Source: a virus. Taken from it: a stretch of 23,823 nucleotides of DNA. Positions 7,759 to 14,713 of the stretch are shown piece by piece; position 1 is the stretch's first letter; every line of letters begins with the position of its first letter. The notes beneath the pieces are model-generated. The model was not told the origin of the DNA. It made no database searches and saw nothing but the letters and a program-made list of their open reading frames with translations. The DNA lies in the IMG/VR virus record IMGVR_UViG_3300020195_000166, positions 1 through 23,823 of that record; one strand, 5' to 3'. The position numbers and the translations under genes were made by a program.

Positions 7759-8472
7759 ATGGCAGACAACGTTAATTTTTTCCAGGAGGAAACAAAAGTG
7801 GAAGATACCGCCATAGAACCAATAGTTGAAGACAAAATCAAAGTCGGGGAGACTGAATACAGTCAGGCCGAATTAGATAAGTTAGTCAACCTAGGCAAGA
7901 TCGGAGCTGAGGCCGAGGAAAAGTACAAGACCAAAATAGACAGAGTGTGGCCGGAGTACACCAAGGCTACCCAGAAGATTCAAGACCTAGAAACCAGACT
8001 AGCAGAACGGGAACAGGCCAAAACCGAGCAGAAAGTGGCCACAAACCAGCCCCTCGATCCTGAAGAAACCAAACAAATAGCCCGTAAACAGGGACGGGAG
8101 CTAGGAATCATGTTTCAAGAGGACTTTGATAACCTCTATGTTCAACGTAGAAGTGCAGAAAAGCTCCTAGAAGACACGAACTCAGTAGTAACTGATTCGA
8201 AGGCCCTAGGTAAACCTCAGACAACCGTGGAGGCCTTATTGACTCACATGCAAGAGACGGGAATTAAAAACCCCGCCCTGGCATACAAGAGTATGTATGA
8301 GCCGGAACTAGATAAGTGGAAAGAAGAGCAAACCAAGAAAGCTCGACCATCAGGACTCACCACCATCGACAGTTCCACCGCCGGAGCAAAAGAACCCAAA
8401 CCCATTGTATTCAGGGGCATGAAACAAGATGAACTCGGCAGGTTAGTATCCGAAGCATTAACCGGTTCATAG
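7759..8472 (+). CDS. Scaffolding protein (putative)
   Basis: This 237-residue protein would guide capsid protein into procapsids and then leave. It is highly charged, low in aromatics and helical. An acidic N-terminus (TKVEDTAIEPIVEDKIKVGE) is followed by a predicted coiled coil at about residues 60-95 (KATQKIQDLETRLAEREQAK) and a short basic/hydrophobic C-terminus (GMKQDELGRLVSEALTGS) of the kind that contacts the coat. Its position directly before the capsid gene is classic. The call rests on composition and position, not on a diagnostic motif. AAGGATGTGAT at 7742-7752 closely resembles an extended Shine-Dalgarno sequence but lies unusually far from the ATG. It follows a promoter/terminator pair. 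Confidence 0.8.
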   Translation: MADNVNFFQEETKVEDTAIEPIVEDKIKVGETEYSQAELDKLVNLGKIGAEAEEKYKTKIDRVWPEYTKATQKIQDLETRLAEREQAKTEQKVATNQPLDPEETKQIARKQGRELGIMFQEDFDNLYVQRRSAEKLLEDTNSVVTDSKALGKPQTTVEALLTHMQETGIKNPALAYKSMYEPELDKWKEEQTKKARPSGLTTIDSSTAGAKEPKPIVFRGMKQDELGRLVSEALTGS

Positions 8473-8479
8473 TATGAAC

Positions 8480-8530
8480 CCACGTTTGTCCTTAGCCCTA
8501 TTTATACCCATAAGTGGGGCTAAAACGTGG
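8480..8530 (+). promoter_or_regulatory. Long two-part RNA hairpin in the capsid leader
   Basis: The inner stem is 14 continuous base pairs: 8492-8505 pairs with 8510-8523 around tetraloop ACCC (8506-8509), with three G-U pairs. An outer 7-bp stem, CCACGTT (8480-8486) with AACGTGG (8524-8530), is joined by a 5-base bulge (8487-8491). No T-run follows, so it is not a standard terminator. AAGGAG (8536-8541) follows, 19 bases before the capsid ATG. An RNase III-type processing site or mRNA stabiliser is the likeliest role. Confidence 0.75.
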
Positions 8531-8560
8531 AAAGAAAGGAGTGTGAAATATTAAAAATAT

Positions 8561-9814
8561 ATGGGAGTAATTTTATCGGATTTTAGTTCTGCTCTACACA
8601 ATATCCTTTTGCCGTATATCCGTGATAATTTTCCAAAACAGACGATCCTTTTGGATCAAATGAAGAGAAATAGTGGTGTGACGTTCTTAAACAACAACTT
8701 CTACGCCCCTATGCGCTCAACTCGTCATGGCGGAGTCACAAACTTAGCCAACGATGGGAATTCAACTGTTTCTGGAACTGCCGGATTGGCTCAAGCTTCG
8801 GTCGGAGTTAAGACAATGACTGGTGCGTTCGATATCTCTAAGTTAGCTATCGATGCGACCAAATCCTCGAAGAGTGCAGTGGAAAATGCACTGACTTTTC
8901 AGGCAACATCTTTGGCTTCTGACTTCTCACGTTCAGCAAACAGACAACTTTATGGTGACGGTTCAGGTATCGTTTGTCAGGTTCTCGCTTCAGGTGGTTC
9001 AGTAGGTGTCGGCACAATCGGTGTCATGCCTCGTGATTCCAACTTGGACGATGGCCGTTCAATCGACAACTATGGTACTGTCAACGGAGATCTCTCTCCG
9101 ACCAAATATCTAGCTCCAGGAATGGTTATTGGGGTTGGAACAGCCGCAGCTGCAGTAGGTACTATCGTTTCAACAACGGGTACTTCTATTGTCGTTTCTG
9201 CCGCAATTGTTACCGCCGCCAATGACTCAATCGGTCTATTGGATGGTTCTGGGCAAGGTTTTGGTACTATGGAGTTCGGTGGTATCCGTCAGGCTCTTTC
9301 TTCCTCAACCGGTACCTCAACGTACGCAGGTGTGGCAAGATCGACAGTCGGATGGGCACCCGCTTTTGGTTCAGTTTCCGAAGCACTTACGCTTTCCAGA
9401 ATGGAGAGTTCGTATCTAACTGCTAGGGAATTTGGTCAAATGGGTGACCAATACGCTATTTTCGTCAACAAAACTCTTTACAAGAAATACGGCGACTTAC
9501 TGACTTCTTTACGAAGAACAGTTAATGAGACCGATCTCTTGGGAGGTTGGACGGGATTAGAGTTTGCTGCAGGTGCAGGCAGGGTCGGTGTATTCTTAGA
9601 CTATGACGTTCCAGATGGGGAAGTTCTAATTATCAATTTAGATAGTTGGACACTGACTCAAGTGGATGATCTAACTTGGTTGGAAGATCCAAACAGCAAC
9701 GCGATGCTTCGCTTAGCTAACAAGATTTCCTATCAGGCAACGATGGTATGGTTCGCAAACGTAATTTGTTTGGCACCAGCCTCCAATGGTCGGGAAGTAC
9801 AAAAACTAGGATGA
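8561..9814 (+). CDS. Major capsid protein (HK97-fold, putative)
   Basis: This 417-residue shell protein follows the scaffold. The N-terminal arm-like region has a long amphipathic helix (LLPYIRDNFPKQTILLDQMK) followed by FYAPMRSTRHGG. A helical stretch SAVENALTFQATSLASDFSR with YGDGSG resembles the spine-helix region of HK97-like coats. A Gly/Thr/Val-rich middle (about residues 140-245) may be an inserted surface domain. The C-terminal part (EFGQMGDQYAIFVNKTLYKK, then LLGGWTGLEF and VGVFLDYDVPDG) resembles the A-domain. The call rests on position, size and these patterns. It ends in TGA (9812-9814), with the next ORF continuing in the same frame. Confidence 0.87.
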   Translation: MGVILSDFSSALHNILLPYIRDNFPKQTILLDQMKRNSGVTFLNNNFYAPMRSTRHGGVTNLANDGNSTVSGTAGLAQASVGVKTMTGAFDISKLAIDATKSSKSAVENALTFQATSLASDFSRSANRQLYGDGSGIVCQVLASGGSVGVGTIGVMPRDSNLDDGRSIDNYGTVNGDLSPTKYLAPGMVIGVGTAAAAVGTIVSTTGTSIVVSAAIVTAANDSIGLLDGSGQGFGTMEFGGIRQALSSSTGTSTYAGVARSTVGWAPAFGSVSEALTLSRMESSYLTAREFGQMGDQYAIFVNKTLYKKYGDLLTSLRRTVNETDLLGGWTGLEFAAGAGRVGVFLDYDVPDGEVLIINLDSWTLTQVDDLTWLEDPNSNAMLRLANKISYQATMVWFANVICLAPASNGREVQKLG

Positions 9815-9826
9815 CCTAAACGGGTT

Positions 9827-10255
9827 TTGGTCGTAGCTTTTGACCGTACTAGTTATAATAAAAGCTACGAATGGACGAGACAGGCGCTCAGTGAGTTCAA
9901 GTCTCACCTCGTCCTCATGGTAAACAAAAAGTTTACAGCCAAGGATGACCAAAAATTCTTCTTAGAGGGAGGAGATCCTGGCTTTTCTCCCGCCCGCAAC
10001 AAGGCCGTCATCGCCGCAACCATGATTAAATATGAGGCCATGCGCAAGAAAAAGGCAGAAATATTTAAAGAGGGACTAGGTGAGCGTAATGAGGCCTTAG
10101 GGTCGTGGGTCACCTCAATGAGGGGCAGCAACAAACCTATTGATAAGTACCTAGGCCGAAAGTGGATGACCCACTTAAGGGGTAAACAAATTGCAGCTGA
10201 ATTACAAGACAGATTAGATATGTTTCGAAGGATCAATCCCAACATCATCGTATAA
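9827..10255 (+). CDS. Unknown basic protein in frame with the capsid gene, possible readthrough extension
   Basis: The 142-residue frame begins with TTG 9827. The first in-frame ATG is 9917, which would discard the well-formed FDRTSYNKSYEWTRQALSEF segment. The frame is the same as the capsid gene and stays open right up to its TGA, so readthrough would append 146 residues. The protein is helical and basic (MIKYEAMRKKKAEIFKEG, YLGRKWMTHLRGKQIAAELQ) with a conserved-looking PGFSPARNKA loop. No Shine-Dalgarno sequence is visible before the TTG. A head-completion or minor capsid role is possible. I do not recognise the family. Confidence 0.7.
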   Translation: MVVAFDRTSYNKSYEWTRQALSEFKSHLVLMVNKKFTAKDDQKFFLEGGDPGFSPARNKAVIAATMIKYEAMRKKKAEIFKEGLGERNEALGSWVTSMRGSNKPIDKYLGRKWMTHLRGKQIAAELQDRLDMFRRINPNIIV

Positions 10256-10259
10256 TATT

Positions 10260-10406
10260 ATGAATGAGAAGAAATATACCAAAATATGGAATAAGCCCGA
10301 AACGGATGTCATTTCGGCACTACTGCGCCGTCTTGGGCTTAAATCCCATTCAAAGAGTAAAGCTAGCAAAATACTTTCAAAATCGAAAGGACGTGAGCAA
10401 AAATAG
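10260..10406 (+). CDS. Small basic protein, 48 residues
   Basis: ATG 10260 to TAG 10404-10406 encodes a lysine- and serine-rich peptide with a central helix-like segment DVISALLRRLGLKSHSKSK. It starts 4 bases after the previous stop, like real genes in this window, and fills an otherwise empty gap. A TATAAT sequence at 10251-10256 lies immediately upstream. The high positive charge would allow DNA, RNA or capsid-interior binding, but nothing identifies it. It may instead be a leader for the following hairpin. Confidence 0.5.
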   Translation: MNEKKYTKIWNKPETDVISALLRRLGLKSHSKSKASKILSKSKGREQK

Positions 10407-10428
10407 AGGGTCGTTAGAAAAACCCTCT
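10405..10428 (+). promoter_or_regulatory. Hairpin upstream of the 10439 gene
   Basis: AGAGGGT (10405-10411) pairs with ACCCTCT (10422-10428), 7 bp with a 10-base loop and no T-run. It ends 10 bases before the ATG. The 11 bases AATAGAGGGTC at 10402-10412 also occur at 7664-7674 at the base of the scaffold-leader terminator, suggesting related regulatory elements. Confidence 0.55.
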
Positions 10429-10438
10429 CAATAAATAT

Positions 10439-11134
10439 ATGGGTATTGGATTAAAAAATAGATTTCCAGAAATGGCCTTTAGTGGCTACAAAGTCACCCC
10501 AGAGGAAAATGATCGGTATGAGGTGTATAGCATCACCAATCCGACAACTTCACCTACTTGGGTAGGGACATTTCCAGTGGCCGGTACGGCCGCAACTGGT
10601 ACACTCGTGTTCGTTAATGCCATTGCAGGCTATCCTCGCAACGTAGAGTTTGCTCTTGCAGGAACCGGAGCAGGTATGGCCGGAACTTTGACTCTTTATG
10701 GAACTAACCAATTTGGTGGTTCTATAAATGAAGTCTTCGGGTTCACGGCAGTCAACAACGGAGGAACCGTGGTGGGTACTAGAGTATTTGCTCACTTCTC
10801 AGCAGGTACATTGAACTTCGGTACAGCCGTGGGCAATGGAACCGCTAGAGTCGGGGTTGGTACTACGGGTACAACTTGTATCTTTGGTCTTCCCGCTAAA
10901 ATTGGCGGAACCACAGATGTCAAATTAATGAGCTCAAGTGCAAACCATCTTCCTGTCACCATTGGTGGTGGTACGATTGCCGCTTTTGTTGATTCAGTTC
11001 AACACGCAATCAAGGCTCCAGTTAGTCCGGCTGGAACCGCCTTCAGTCTTAGTGTTTGGTACAAACCAACCTACGATGCTAATCGGCCGACCGAAACCGC
11101 AACTCAAATGGCCAACATGGGTCAAAGAGTCTAG
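10439..11134 (+). CDS. Beta-rich virion-type protein of unknown role
   Basis: This 231-residue protein has a short polar N-terminus (MGIGLKNRFPEMAFSGYK) followed by a Gly/Thr/Val-rich beta region with many GT dipeptides and a final FSLSVWYKPTYDANRP segment. There are no membrane segments. Composition matches the other structural proteins in the window, and its place after the capsid block suggests a decoration, head or tail-surface component. ATG 10439 follows the 10405 hairpin directly, and no close Shine-Dalgarno sequence is seen. The gene ends just before the extended -10 promoter of the glycan unit. Confidence 0.78.
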   Translation: MGIGLKNRFPEMAFSGYKVTPEENDRYEVYSITNPTTSPTWVGTFPVAGTAATGTLVFVNAIAGYPRNVEFALAGTGAGMAGTLTLYGTNQFGGSINEVFGFTAVNNGGTVVGTRVFAHFSAGTLNFGTAVGNGTARVGVGTTGTTCIFGLPAKIGGTTDVKLMSSSANHLPVTIGGGTIAAFVDSVQHAIKAPVSPAGTAFSLSVWYKPTYDANRPTETATQMANMGQRV

Positions 11135-11135
11135 G

Positions 11136-11144
11136 TGGTATAAT
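11136..11144 (+). promoter_or_regulatory. Extended -10 promoter for the glycan-modification unit
   Basis: TGGTATAAT provides a perfect -10 with the TGn extension. No good -35 is visible, which extended -10 promoters can tolerate. The predicted start near 11151 places a strong hairpin at the very 5' end of the transcript. Confidence 0.5.
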
Positions 11145-11154
11145 ATCTACAAAA

Positions 11155-11176
11155 GCCCCGTCTAGCTTGACGGGGC
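11155..11176 (+). promoter_or_regulatory. 5' leader hairpin of the glycan-modification mRNA
   Basis: GCCCCGTC (11155-11162) and GACGGGGC (11169-11176) form a perfect 8-bp GC-rich stem with loop TAGCTT. No T-run follows. It ends 11 bases before ATG 11188. It may be a 5' stabilising hairpin or a terminator without a U-tract. A TTG at 11167 in frame with the next gene lies inside it and is rejected as the start. Confidence 0.7.
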
Positions 11177-11187
11177 AGAGTAGATAT

Positions 11188-11838
11188 ATGAAGCAAGTCA
11201 CATATTATTGGAACGGAGAATTGGAAAACTCATACTTCGGGCATATCTTCTCAGAAATATACAAGGAAAAAATATACGAACCTATTTTGGGTGGTAAATC
11301 AAACCTAACTATAATTGACCTGGGGGCTAATGTGGGCATAACTGCTAACTATTTTTCGGATTTCGGTAAGGTTTATGCCATTGAACCCGCACAGGAACAC
11401 TATGAAGCCCTAACCTCAATGATACTGGCGAACAAATTGGAGGGGAAGATCATTCCCTTAAAGGTGGCTATTTACATGGATGATGGAGAATTTCCCCTTG
11501 GCCACAATGAAAACCGCACCATGTACTCTCTGCACACGGCTGTCTGGGATCCTAAGCTGGGGACAGAAAAAGTCAGAGCAATCAACTTCAAGACTCTGTT
11601 TGAAGAAAACAAGATTGACCACGTGGACTTTATGAAATTTGACGTAGAAGGTTCGGAACAAGAAATAGTGGGTGGGACAGCCTTTGGTGAGGTGGCCGAC
11701 AAAATCGATGCTATTGTAATTGAAAGTCATCAGTGGAGTGGTCGCCATCCCCACCAGCTGATTGAAGGCCTAAAGAACAGGGGATTCACTGTCGAACCGA
11801 TTAAGGCTGATGCCACCATTCTTTATGCCCACCGATGA
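11188..11838 (+). CDS. FkbM-family SAM-dependent methyltransferase
   Basis: This 216-residue protein probably O-methylates a sugar. The SAM-binding core shows motif I IIDLGANVGITANYF at about residues 40-54, motif II YAIEPAQEHYEAL, a cofactor-loop region KIIPLKVAIY, and the FkbM signature IDHVDFMKFDVEGSEQEIV near the C-terminal third. The length matches compact single-domain FkbM proteins. It opens a four-gene unit and overlaps the next gene by four bases (ATGA). The family is clear. The substrate is inferred to be a glycan made by the two downstream glycosyltransferases. Confidence 0.9.
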   Translation: MKQVTYYWNGELENSYFGHIFSEIYKEKIYEPILGGKSNLTIIDLGANVGITANYFSDFGKVYAIEPAQEHYEALTSMILANKLEGKIIPLKVAIYMDDGEFPLGHNENRTMYSLHTAVWDPKLGTEKVRAINFKTLFEENKIDHVDFMKFDVEGSEQEIVGGTAFGEVADKIDAIVIESHQWSGRHPHQLIEGLKNRGFTVEPIKADATILYAHR

Positions 11839-12446
11839 ACAGAATACTAGATCTCTATTCGGAAATATTAGCACACCATAAAGCAGGAGCTAGATTCGTA
11901 GACGAAGTTTTTTATGATGATATTTATGGAGAGGTCTTTCCTAAATTAACCATCATTGACTTGGGTGCTTTCGAGGGGGAATTTTCTTTTAAGTGTTTGC
12001 CAATAGCCAAAAAGATATATGCAGTAGAACCAGAACCACGCCCGTTTGAAGAGATGGAGAAACTGGTAAAGGAATTTGAGTTAGAAGACAAAATATCTAT
12101 ATTCGAAATAGCCATCGGGGGCGAAAACGGCACCAGAAACATGACCTTTACAGGATACGGAGGAAATGCTTTCAGTGGGAATGAGCCAGGGCCAGTTGAA
12201 ACTAAAACTCTAGCCACCTTTATGAAGGACAACGAGATCGACCATGTGGATATTCTGAAAATAGACGTGGAATCAGCCGAGGTAGAGATATTCAAAGCCA
12301 AGGATTTCATTTATGCCGCGAACAGAATAGACACAATAGTTGGAGAGGCCCATAATGGGGTAGATGAAATGAGTAAGTTATTAGAACCACATGGGTTTAA
12401 CGTACGGCCTACCAAAAGCAGTAATGTGTTTATTGCAAAAAAATGA
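11835..12446 (+). CDS. Second FkbM-like methyltransferase
   Basis: This 203-residue protein is paralogous to the preceding methyltransferase. Motif I reads TIIDLGAFEGEFSF, motif II reads YAVEPEPRPFEEM, and the FkbM signature reads IDHVDILKIDVESAEVEIF. Two deviations stand out: Asn of the usual GANxG is Phe, and the usual VEG(A/S)E is VESAE. Both could shift specificity or lower activity. It is joined by ATGA overlaps on both sides, so the four proteins are likely made together. A tandem pair suggests methylation at two sugar positions, or one active and one helper subunit. Confidence 0.87.
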   Translation: MNRILDLYSEILAHHKAGARFVDEVFYDDIYGEVFPKLTIIDLGAFEGEFSFKCLPIAKKIYAVEPEPRPFEEMEKLVKEFELEDKISIFEIAIGGENGTRNMTFTGYGGNAFSGNEPGPVETKTLATFMKDNEIDHVDILKIDVESAEVEIFKAKDFIYAANRIDTIVGEAHNGVDEMSKLLEPHGFNVRPTKSSNVFIAKK

Positions 12447-13153
12447 AAAAAATCTGTGCGTTTACAATTTCCGATGTTAGTAACGAACCATACTTGGATA
12501 AATTTGTTAAATCCCTACGCAAATTCCATACAGAGGATGAGGTGCCCTTAACAATTGTGAGTCAAAAATGGCTTGACACGATCAAAGACCCAGACAAGTT
12601 CTACCGCATGACTCCCATGATTGCCAGAGACTTACTGAAAGAATACGAAACGGTCATAAAATTCGATTGCGACCAAATCATTACCAGCAAATTAGACCAC
12701 ATTATTAACGATCCTCAAGTCTACGATGTGGGTACGGTCTACAACGACCTGCCTCTCCGGGTCTGGGACTGCCCCTTCTACTATAATTGTGGGCTAGTAG
12801 TAATGAAATCAAGAGAGTTCGTAGAACACTGGTGGAGGCTGTGTAAGACCCCACACTTCCAAGGTTATCAATTTAGAGAGCAAGATCTACTTTCACTACT
12901 TTGCTCCGACTACCACAACTACAAGGTCAAATGCTACGACGAAGACGGCCAGACCCTAAACGGTCTAGTGGCTAAACCAGGCTGGGCATCAGCTTATATG
13001 AAAGACGGTAGTATATATATGAAAACCCCAATGGGGGAACGTAAATTGACTGTGATACATTTTGCGGGAGGCTCAGACTCTCCAGACAAGGGTAATTATC
13101 GTATTCGCTTCGTTCCAGGGGTAGTTAGCTACATTGAAGGGCTAATAAAATGA
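12443..13153 (+). CDS. GT-A fold glycosyltransferase, GT8-like
   Basis: This 236-residue protein is predicted to transfer a sugar from a nucleotide-sugar donor. The N-terminus (KKICAFTISDVSNEPYLDKF) is a typical first strand and helix for GT-A enzymes. FDCDQI carries the metal-binding DxD (D75, D77). Downstream, YYNCGLVVMKS and FREQDLLSLL fit the acceptor-site region, and VIHFAGG with H206 fits the C-terminal metal-ligand histidine of GT8-type enzymes. There is no membrane anchor, so it is likely cytosolic. It sits between the methyltransferases and a GT-B enzyme with four-base overlaps. Exact family assignment within GT-A is less certain than the fold. Confidence 0.83.
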   Translation: MKKICAFTISDVSNEPYLDKFVKSLRKFHTEDEVPLTIVSQKWLDTIKDPDKFYRMTPMIARDLLKEYETVIKFDCDQIITSKLDHIINDPQVYDVGTVYNDLPLRVWDCPFYYNCGLVVMKSREFVEHWWRLCKTPHFQGYQFREQDLLSLLCSDYHNYKVKCYDEDGQTLNGLVAKPGWASAYMKDGSIYMKTPMGERKLTVIHFAGGSDSPDKGNYRIRFVPGVVSYIEGLIK

Positions 13154-14337
13154 AAAAGGACAGGCGACTAAGAATCATGTGGTCAAGTAATGCTGGTTGG
13201 ACTAACTCCGGTTATGGTGTGTTTCAGCGGGATCTTCTCAAACGACTACACGAAGATGGTTGGCCAGTATCTCAAATAGCTTGGTGCGGACTAGAGGGAA
13301 CCCCCATAACTCACGAAGGAATTTTGCACTATCCCAAAATGGGCAACCCTTTGGGCGACGATGCAATGGTCGCCCATGGCAGACATTGGAAGGCCGATGT
13401 GGTGATGCCGATGCAGGACATCTGGCCACTCAATCCACAACTTTTACAGCAAGTAAATCATCTAATTCCTTACGTCCCGATTGACCAAGAACCAGTCCCA
13501 CCTGTGGTACTCGACAAACTCAGGTTTGCTTACAAGATCGTAACTTTCTCTAAATTTGGTCAGAAAGCCCTGGAAAAACATGGATTTACCTCGACCTTAA
13601 TCCAAGAGGGCGTAGATACAAACATCTTCAAACCGATGGATAAAATGGAATGTCGGAAAGAGTTTAACCTTCCACAAGATAAGTTCATATTTGGCATGAT
13701 CGGAGCCAACAAAGAGAACCCCCCACGTAAGGGCTGGCAAGAGGCGCTAGAAGCCTTCAAGCTATTCCACGACAAACACCCAGATTCAATATTCTTCTTT
13801 CAGACCAACCAACCCTCAGATGGAGGATTCCCCATTCAACAGTACGCCCACCACTTAGGACTAGACAACGCCATTATGTATTTAGATCCTTATATGGCCG
13901 TCTTCCACACGGGTAGTCCTGAGATATGTAAGTTAATGAATTGTTTTGACGTACTCCTACACCCCTCTTTAACTGAAGGGTTTGGTTTGGTAGCGGTAGA
14001 AGCCCAATCGTGCGGAACACCCGTGATAGTCAACAACTGCACCTCAATGCCAGAAAACGTCATTCCTGGAGTTACGGGCGAGATGTGTGAAACCGCCAGA
14101 AAACATCTTAGTCCAGCGATGGGTTTTGTGTATTTCGCAGATGTAAATTCTCTCTATGAGAAAATGGAGAAACTATACAAGGCTGATCGGGTAGTGATGG
14201 GCAAAGCTGCCCGACAGCATATCTTAGACAACTTCGATATCGACAAGATTTACCAAGAGAAGTGGATTCCATTCTATGAACAACTTCAAATAGAATTACT
14301 TGGTCCTGCCCCCATTGACAATTCCGAAATCAAATAA
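13150..14337 (+). CDS. GT-B fold glycosyltransferase, GT4-like
   Basis: This 395-residue retaining-type glycosyltransferase has an N-terminal acceptor domain (WSSNAGWTNSGYGVFQRDLL) with the glycine-rich loop typical of the family. A linker has IQEGVDTNIFKP, and the C-terminal donor domain has FGMIGANKENPPRKGW followed by the EX7E motif in LTEGFGLVAVEAQSCGTPVI (E276 and E284). All hallmarks of an active GT4 enzyme are visible. It closes the four-gene glycan unit. The end of its coding sequence contains the -35 box of the next promoter. Virion or host-surface glycan is the likely target; the sequence does not say which. Confidence 0.92.
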   Translation: MKKDRRLRIMWSSNAGWTNSGYGVFQRDLLKRLHEDGWPVSQIAWCGLEGTPITHEGILHYPKMGNPLGDDAMVAHGRHWKADVVMPMQDIWPLNPQLLQQVNHLIPYVPIDQEPVPPVVLDKLRFAYKIVTFSKFGQKALEKHGFTSTLIQEGVDTNIFKPMDKMECRKEFNLPQDKFIFGMIGANKENPPRKGWQEALEAFKLFHDKHPDSIFFFQTNQPSDGGFPIQQYAHHLGLDNAIMYLDPYMAVFHTGSPEICKLMNCFDVLLHPSLTEGFGLVAVEAQSCGTPVIVNNCTSMPENVIPGVTGEMCETARKHLSPAMGFVYFADVNSLYEKMEKLYKADRVVMGKAARQHILDNFDIDKIYQEKWIPFYEQLQIELLGPAPIDNSEIK

Positions 14338-14343
14338 TATACT
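14315..14343 (+). promoter_or_regulatory. Near-consensus sigma70 promoter at end of the GT4 gene
   Basis: TTGACA (14315-14320) and TATACT (14338-14343) are separated by exactly 17 bases. This is the best promoter in the window. The predicted start near 14350 puts a 7-bp hairpin at the transcript's 5' end and a terminator-like hairpin about 30 bases further on. Confidence 0.78.
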
Positions 14344-14350
14344 CGAATGA

Positions 14351-14369
14351 GTAGATAAATTATATCTAC
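14351..14369 (+). promoter_or_regulatory. 5'-end hairpin of the 14315 transcript
   Basis: GTAGATA (14351-14357) pairs with TATCTAC (14363-14369) across loop AATTA, starting at or next to the predicted +1. It could stabilise the RNA end or, as DNA, form an operator-like inverted repeat. Confidence 0.5.
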
Positions 14370-14382
14370 CAACACGATAGAG

Positions 14383-14406
14383 GAGGCGCGAATAGCACCT
14401 CTTTTT
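14383..14406 (+). terminator. Terminator-like hairpin in the 14414 gene leader
   Basis: Bases 14383-14389 (GAGGCGC) pair with 14395-14401 (GCACCTC) with one C-A mismatch and loop GAATA, followed by five T. It lies between the 14315 promoter and ATG 14414, and can also end the glycan transcript. AGGAGG at 14381-14386, the only Shine-Dalgarno-like sequence, is partly inside the stem. Confidence 0.65.
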
Positions 14407-14413
14407 CATTTTC

Positions 14414-14710
14414 ATGGCACAACCAATAGCAGGATATAATTTCAAAGTGGTTTCGGGAGGTGTAGGGACAGTTGTGGTTTCTAATCAAGAGACTAACTTA
14501 GTTCGTATTTTAGTCCCCGGTACTTACATTGGCTCAATTACTTTTCACAATTCTTCCTCGGCCGCTGGAACTACAGCCACTTCGCCCGTATATACTCTTG
14601 GTCTTCCTACCACAAGTGTGCCTCAGTCGATCGAAGTCGGGGTATGGTGCGGCAAAGGTTTAACCTACGAAGCAACCGGAACAACTTTATGTACGGTCGT
14701 ATGGGGTTAA
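14414..14710 (+). CDS. Small beta-rich virion-type protein
   Basis: This 98-residue all-beta-looking protein (FKVVSGGVGTVVVSNQETNL, then ILVPGTYIGSITFHNSSSA and IEVGVWCGKGLTYEATGTTL) ends CTVVWG. It has no signal peptide or membrane helix. The size and pattern are those of small capsid-decoration or fibre-head domains, but no family is certain. ATG 14414 lies 7 bases beyond a T-run with no free Shine-Dalgarno sequence nearby. The next gene starts 3 bases after its stop. Confidence 0.75.
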   Translation: MAQPIAGYNFKVVSGGVGTVVVSNQETNLVRILVPGTYIGSITFHNSSSAAGTTATSPVYTLGLPTTSVPQSIEVGVWCGKGLTYEATGTTLCTVVWG

Positions 14711-14713
14711 ACT

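Noticed and set aside
9812-9814. TGA recoded as an amino acid genome-wide (code 4 or 25)
   Set aside because: TGA also ends the genes at 1805, 11838, 12446, 13153 and 19279 exactly where ATGA overlaps start the next gene, so it is a genuine stop here.
9841-9859. Promoter from TTGACC (9840-9845) and TATAAT (9854-9859)
   Set aside because: The spacing is only 8 bases, and no -35 is found at 16-18 bases.
11167-11187. TTG start adding seven residues to the first methyltransferase
   Set aside because: It lies inside the perfect 8-bp GC hairpin. ATG 11188 gives a normal FkbM N-terminus.
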